Shown: one piece after another, positions 58,252 through 62,267 of the stretch
Position numbering within the stretch: position 1 is the stretch's first letter
Layout: each line of letters begins with the position of its first letter
Assembly: GCA_900544535.1 (NCBI GenBank)
Contig: UQVH01000018.1
Location: 1-62,267, forward strand
DNA: 62,267 nucleotides
Origin: an uncultured Bacteroidales bacterium
GTDB taxonomy: Bacteria; Bacteroidota; Bacteroidia; Bacteroidales; Muribaculaceae
Direction of reading: 5' to 3'
Position numbers and translations under genes: made by a program
Notes under the pieces: model-generated
Databases searched by the model: none
Seen by the model: the letters and a program-made list of their open reading frames with translations, nothing else
What the model was told of the DNA's origin: nothing

Positions 58252-59189
58252 AGCTCAAGGATGACGAATACCGCCGCTCGCTCAAGTCGATGGACACCGA
58301 AGAGGGTATCGACCTGGCTTTCTACCGCCCCATAGGCTATATGTGGGCGCGGCTGGCTGCGCGCTTCGGCATCTCGCCCAACGCCATCACCATCGCCGCG
58401 ATCTTTCTCGGCATCGGCGCCGGTGTGCTCTTCTATTTTCCAGACATATGGATCAATGTCGCGGGAATGCTCCTGCTCGTCTGGGCCAATTCATTCGACA
58501 GCGCCGACGGACAGTTAGCGCGCATCACCCGGCAGTATTCGCGCGTCGGACGCATCCTCGACGGTCTCTGCGGCGATTTCTGGTTTGCGGCGATCTACAT
58601 TGCGATCGTGCTGCGCGAAAACACTTTCTCGCCATTTTTCAGCGAACATCCGTGGATTCTGTGGGTGACGGCAGTCGTCACAGGGATCTGCCACACCAAA
58701 CAGGCCGCTATGGCCGACTATTACCGCCAGTTCCACCTCTATTTCCTCAAAGGCGAGGAAGGGAGCGAGCTTGACAGCGCCTCCCAGCTGCGGCGTCAGC
58801 TCGACGAAAGCGGCGTCAGCTGGCGCACACACTTCTGGAAACGCCTCTCGATGGCCGTCTATCTGACCTACACGCGCCAGCAGGAAGCGACGTCGCCTTC
58901 CATGCAGGCCCTGCGCCGCGAGCTTCACAGCCGCTACCCCGGCGGCGAGATTCCACGCAGTTTCCGCGAGGATTTCCGCCGCGCGTCGCTGCCGCTGATG
59001 AAGTATACCAATATCCTTTCGTTCAACTGGAGGGTGATCACTCTTTTCACGGCGCTGTTCATCGGACAGCCGTGGCTCTATTTCGTGGCCGAACTGACGG
59101 TGTTCAACGTCCTGTTAGTTTACATGATCGTGCGCCACGAGAAAATCTGCAAACGCTTCATCACCCGCCTCAGAGATGGACTATACTGA
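58248..59189 (+). CDS. Second CDP-alcohol phosphotransferase-like protein with shifted motif
   Basis: The 313-residue protein has about six spans and the motif start DSADGQLARITRQYSRVGR, but continues ILDGLCGD. The last Asp of the canonical motif is replaced by Gly and an Asp follows one residue later. A long soluble insert (roughly residues 165-235, FLKGEEGSELDSASQLRRQL) separates the spans. The start is coupled to the PAP2 gene (ATGA) and its end overlaps the HAD gene by 14 nt. It may make a different head-group from the 56505 enzyme. Confidence 0.78.
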   Translation: MKLKDDEYRRSLKSMDTEEGIDLAFYRPIGYMWARLAARFGISPNAITIAAIFLGIGAGVLFYFPDIWINVAGMLLLVWANSFDSADGQLARITRQYSRVGRILDGLCGDFWFAAIYIAIVLRENTFSPFFSEHPWILWVTAVVTGICHTKQAAMADYYRQFHLYFLKGEEGSELDSASQLRRQLDESGVSWRTHFWKRLSMAVYLTYTRQQEATSPSMQALRRELHSRYPGGEIPRSFREDFRRASLPLMKYTNILSFNWRVITLFTALFIGQPWLYFVAELTVFNVLLVYMIVRHEKICKRFITRLRDGLY

Positions 59190-59853
59190 TCTACCCTCCC
59201 GCATCCCGGCAGGGATCAGAGGCATAATCTTCGACTACGGGGGCACTCTCGACAGCCACGGCGACCACTGGAGCCACATCATCCTCGACGCCTGGCGCGA
59301 TGCGGGGGTCCGTCTGTCAGCCGAAGATTTCATACCTGCCTATATCCACGGCGAGCGCGCTCTGGCCATACCGGGAGCTGTCGCTCCGACCGACACATTC
59401 CTTGAGCTTATGCACAGGAAGATCGTGGCCGAAAGTTCGATGATCGCTCCGCGGCCCGACAGCCGGACCTGCGAAAAAGCGGCCCGCAGCTGCTACGAAA
59501 GCGCCCGCAGCTGCACGGCGGAGGCCGCCGGAATGCTTGAGAAACTTTCGCAGGACTATCCTCTTGCCGTCGTGTCGAATTTCTACGGCAATCTTGACGC
59601 CGTGCTCGAAGATTTCGGTCTGCGCCGCTTTTTCACAGCGGTGATCGAAAGCGCCAGAGCCGGTGTGCGCAAGCCCGATCCCGCAATCTTCCGCCTCGGC
59701 GCCGAAGCACTCGGCCTGCCCCCGGCGGAGATTCTTGCCATAGGCGACAGCATGGACAAGGACATCATTCCGGCTGCCGCGGCAGGTTGCCGGACTCTTC
59801 TGATCGAGGGACGCCCGTGGCCTCCTACTTCAGAAAGCGCGGCGCAAGGATGA
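59176..59853 (+). CDS. HAD-superfamily phosphatase
   Basis: The 225-residue protein has motif I IIFDYGGTLDSHG, motif II LAVVSNFYGN, motif III Lys in GVRKPDPAIF and motif IV AIGDSMDKDIIPA. It is a subclass I HAD with helical cap (about residues 35-110). It would remove phosphate from a small molecule, for example the phospho-alcohol intermediate of this operon. Its last 29 nt overlap the convergent patatin gene. Confidence 0.85.
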   Translation: MDYTDLPSRIPAGIRGIIFDYGGTLDSHGDHWSHIILDAWRDAGVRLSAEDFIPAYIHGERALAIPGAVAPTDTFLELMHRKIVAESSMIAPRPDSRTCEKAARSCYESARSCTAEAAGMLEKLSQDYPLAVVSNFYGNLDAVLEDFGLRRFFTAVIESARAGVRKPDPAIFRLGAEALGLPPAEILAIGDSMDKDIIPAAAAGCRTLLIEGRPWPPTSESAAQG

Positions 59854-62203
59854 AGGCGCCGATCGAGATGCCGAAATTCCAGTTGTTGTCGTGGGCGGGC
59901 GTGTAGTTTCCGTAGGCGCTGATCGACCCGAAAGGCAAGGCTATGACAGCCTGCAGCTCGCCGAAAAATTCCGGATCATGCAGCCATTTGCCATAGGCGG
60001 CGCTCCCGTTGTCGTAGACGATCTTGCGCAGCGGCATGAAGCAGTGAAACGATCCGCGCAACTGAAACGATCCTGAAATCTTCCACACTGGAGCCACACC
60101 GGCCGTCACATAGGAGTTGGCCCGGAGTTTGGTATTGAAATAGTTGTAGCTCGACGGTGTGGGGTGGAAAGCCTCGGCGGCAACGATCGAGGCGTCATAG
60201 GTCGGAAGCAGTTTGCGGGTCGAGAGCAGCGCATTGCTCAGAATACCCAGAGAGACATTCTTGCTGACTCCGATGTAGTCGGCGAATGAAGCCGACAGCT
60301 GCATCCACTTGAGGTGACGTTTGTAGGAATAAGCCTTATTTTCTTTTGATTTGTAGCGGTATCGGCCGATGGCACCGAGCACACCGGCCCGCAGATCTAT
60401 GCCTGAAGTCGGGTTGAGCTGGTTGTCGAGCGTGTTGAGTTCCCAGGAGGCAAAAAGCTCGCCGAGATCCGACAGGCCGGTGTTTTTGCCTGACATCACT
60501 CCGTCGCCGAGAAGGCGGGCGTGAAATTTGTCCGTCAGATGGCCGAAACCGGCACCCGCAGTCAGCTGGGAGCGCAGCGCGGGAGCCATGCTGTAAAAGA
60601 GCTGGGCGAAACTCTCGGATTTGACCACGAAGTCAGGCTCATGGATCTGATAGAACAGTTTCTCGGTCTCGTGATATTTCTGCCGTGAGCTTACAATCCG
60701 TGCCACCAGGGCCGATGGATGCGTCGAGTTGAACATGAATGCGAAATCGCCCGACGCCGCCATGTAGCTCTGTCCGAGCCACGCATTGACATTGGCCCGC
60801 AGTGTGCGGAAACTCAATTTGTTGTAACCTGTATTGAAAAACAGCATACTATTGGTTGACGACGAGATATAGCCGCCGACACCTACCGTGAACGGATCTT
60901 TGATGATGGCCTTGAAATCAATATCCACAAGGCTGTCGCGCACATTGAAGCGGGGTGTCGGCACAAAGTTCTGGACTCCGACGACGGTTGCCGCACGATA
61001 GTAGGCATCACGACCCTGCGTGAGATCAAGGGTTGCGTCATTGCGGCGATGCTCGAAAAACGATTGCAGATAGGCATTTTCCACAGGTTTGCCTCCGCTG
61101 ACCGAGATGCTGTCGATGCGCACCTGCGGTGTGGCTTTCTTGAATCTCAGGCGCGCCTGACGGACGGCTCCAGGCTGGGTGCGCACACTGATCTTAGACT
61201 TGATGGAGTCCATCATTTCCAGCCCGCGCTTGTAGCCTATGTCGTAGATGGCCTTGTACTTGTCGAATGCCAGAAGTCCGAATTCGTCGAGATTTATGCG
61301 TATGCTGATCCCCTTGTCTGTGGGGAAAGGATAGTTGTCCGGCTGCATGATCATCTCTTCAAGCTGATCCATCATGTTGCGCGAGTCAGGCTTGGTCTTG
61401 CCCGATCCCACATTGACGCCGATGACTGCATCAGGAGCGAACTCCTCCATCATGACGTCGACCGGATAGTTGTCATAGATACCTCCGTCATACATCGGCA
61501 CACCGTTCAGTTCGATCGGCTCGAAAATCATCGGAAACGACATCGACATCCTGACGGCGTCGCCGAGCGGTCCGCGGCCCAATACGACCTTGTGTTTGGC
61601 GTAGACATTGGAGGTCACGCAGCGGTAGGGTACAAAGAGGCGGTTGAAATCGCCTCCGCATTGCAGGGTGTAGGGGCTGAACAGCTCGAAAAAGGCATAG
61701 TTCATCGGGATCGGGTTGATCAGGCTGATCGGCAGTACGGAGGTGATCTGTGTCGAGTCCTTGCCGATGTTGAGAGTCACGAACGACGGAGTGTCGCGCC
61801 GCGAGTTGAAATAATACGTATCGGCCGGATCGATCCGTCCCGTGCTCCAGTAGCCGAATCCTTTTGAAGCGATAAGGTCAATCATCTCGGCTGGAGAATA
61901 GCCCGCGGCATATAGACCGCCGACGATCGCACCCATTGATGTGCCGGTGATATAGTCGATAGGAATTCCGGCATCTTCCAGAGCCTGGATCATGCCGATG
62001 TGCGCTATGCCCTTGGCCCCGCCGCCGCTCAGCACAAGACCGACCGTCGGACGCGACGGGCGCGGAGGGACGCTCATCGCACCGCCGGGCGTGACAAAAC
62101 CTTCGGGTGTGATCGCCGGCACTGAAGCAGCCGTCTGTGCGTGAATCGGGGCTGACATGCCTGCAAAGGCTAAGGCAAGCCAAAGGATCAACATGTGTCT
62201 CAT
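59825..62203 (-). CDS. Patatin-like phospholipase with POTRA and outer-membrane barrel (PlpD-type)
   Basis: The 792-residue protein has a signal peptide (LILWLALAFAGMSAPIHAQ). A patatin domain follows, with oxyanion motif GLVLSGGGAKGIAHIGMI, nucleophile GTSMGAIVGGLYAAG (GxSxG) and Asp in MYDGGIYDNYPVDVMM. A POTRA-like stretch (VRIDSISVSGGKPVENAYLQ) and a C-terminal beta-barrel of the BamA/TamA superfamily ending FILAPRFLK come next. PlpD-type proteins are outer-membrane phospholipases. It lies convergent to the head-group operon. Confidence 0.9.
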   Translation of the reverse strand: MRHMLILWLALAFAGMSAPIHAQTAASVPAITPEGFVTPGGAMSVPPRPSRPTVGLVLSGGGAKGIAHIGMIQALEDAGIPIDYITGTSMGAIVGGLYAAGYSPAEMIDLIASKGFGYWSTGRIDPADTYYFNSRRDTPSFVTLNIGKDSTQITSVLPISLINPIPMNYAFFELFSPYTLQCGGDFNRLFVPYRCVTSNVYAKHKVVLGRGPLGDAVRMSMSFPMIFEPIELNGVPMYDGGIYDNYPVDVMMEEFAPDAVIGVNVGSGKTKPDSRNMMDQLEEMIMQPDNYPFPTDKGISIRINLDEFGLLAFDKYKAIYDIGYKRGLEMMDSIKSKISVRTQPGAVRQARLRFKKATPQVRIDSISVSGGKPVENAYLQSFFEHRRNDATLDLTQGRDAYYRAATVVGVQNFVPTPRFNVRDSLVDIDFKAIIKDPFTVGVGGYISSSTNSMLFFNTGYNKLSFRTLRANVNAWLGQSYMAASGDFAFMFNSTHPSALVARIVSSRQKYHETEKLFYQIHEPDFVVKSESFAQLFYSMAPALRSQLTAGAGFGHLTDKFHARLLGDGVMSGKNTGLSDLGELFASWELNTLDNQLNPTSGIDLRAGVLGAIGRYRYKSKENKAYSYKRHLKWMQLSASFADYIGVSKNVSLGILSNALLSTRKLLPTYDASIVAAEAFHPTPSSYNYFNTKLRANSYVTAGVAPVWKISGSFQLRGSFHCFMPLRKIVYDNGSAAYGKWLHDPEFFGELQAVIALPFGSISAYGNYTPAHDNNWNFGISIGAFILAPRFLK

Positions 62204-62253
62204 AAATAAAAATAAGTAGATGTTGAAAATTAGTTTATATCAAATTTTTTGCG

Positions 62254-62261
62254 TATCTTTG
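62254..62261 (+). promoter_or_regulatory. -7 element of a gene beyond the window
   Basis: TATCTTTG pointing right, six bases before the window ends. The gene it serves is outside. Confidence 0.5.
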
Positions 62262-62267
62262 TGTGAA

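Overview
The window looks like a chromosomal segment of a Bacteroidales bacterium, most likely of the Muribaculaceae (S24-7) group. Three things point there. First, promoters repeatedly show the Bacteroidetes -7 element TAnnTTTG, often with TTG/TTTG 18-21 bp upstream. Second, the gene families are typical of the phylum: LruC-domain lipoprotein, NhaC next to a WYL regulator, beta-barrel receptors, Ig-like lipoprotein, DUF3791/DUF3990. Third, four secreted proteins end in nearly the same 43-residue tail (IADI..DENAPVEYFNLQG...GLYIRRQG.KVTKV). No replicon ends, prophage or CRISPR array are visible. The window is core chromosome with accessory patches.

Layout, left to right. 0.2-1.2 kb: a three-gene DUF3791-DUF3990-small helical cassette, probably an ADP-ribosyltransferase-type toxin system. 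1.3-1.9 kb: rplS and, on the other strand, a 48-residue membrane protein. 2-8 kb: three tandem secreted proteins with a common C-terminal tail, driven by three copies of one unusually conserved 48-bp promoter block. 8.2-13.3 kb: mfd and a carboxy-terminal processing protease, in one operon. 13.7-21.9 kb: a pyruvoyl decarboxylase of the phosphatidylserine-decarboxylase/PsiD type, a GadC-like antiporter, an MFS transporter, a DcaP-like porin, another porin and a GATE-type membrane protein. I read this as a candidate amino-acid decarboxylation and transport system. 22-31.5 kb: tRNA-Asn, an unknown basic protein, a fourth tailed secreted protein, an Ig-like lipoprotein, SemiSWEET, hpt, adk, xseB, an M13 peptidase and a HigBA-like toxin-antitoxin pair.

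31.5-52.3 kb is almost all on the minus strand. It holds an outer-membrane receptor; an NhaC / WYL regulator / membrane-anchored HTH lipoprotein operon; a REP-associated tyrosine transposase (RAYT) with an extra C-terminal domain; the ComM/YifB ATPase; a GH105 hydrolase; metH; a CE2-like esterase; a YebC-family regulator; pheT; and an LruC lipoprotein. 52.7-59.9 kb is a nine-gene plus-strand operon. It begins with pdxA and continues with a nucleotidyltransferase, an ATP-grasp enzyme, PgpA, GtrA, a CDP-alcohol phosphotransferase, an AUR1-like PAP2 enzyme, a second CDP-alcohol phosphotransferase and a HAD phosphatase. This resembles the Bacteroides inositol-lipid cluster, but no myo-inositol-phosphate synthase lies in the operon, so the head group made may differ. 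A patatin-barrel protein closes the window on the minus strand.

The intergenic DNA is rich in palindromic repeats of at least three families: GTAGGGACGC...GCGTCC elements, AAAAATTTTTGTTCCGG...GCATTTTAATGC elements, and a ~120-bp three-hairpin element present once alone and once as an inverted pair. Together with the RAYT gene these look like a REP/RAYT system. All coordinates and motifs were read by eye. No database search was possible.
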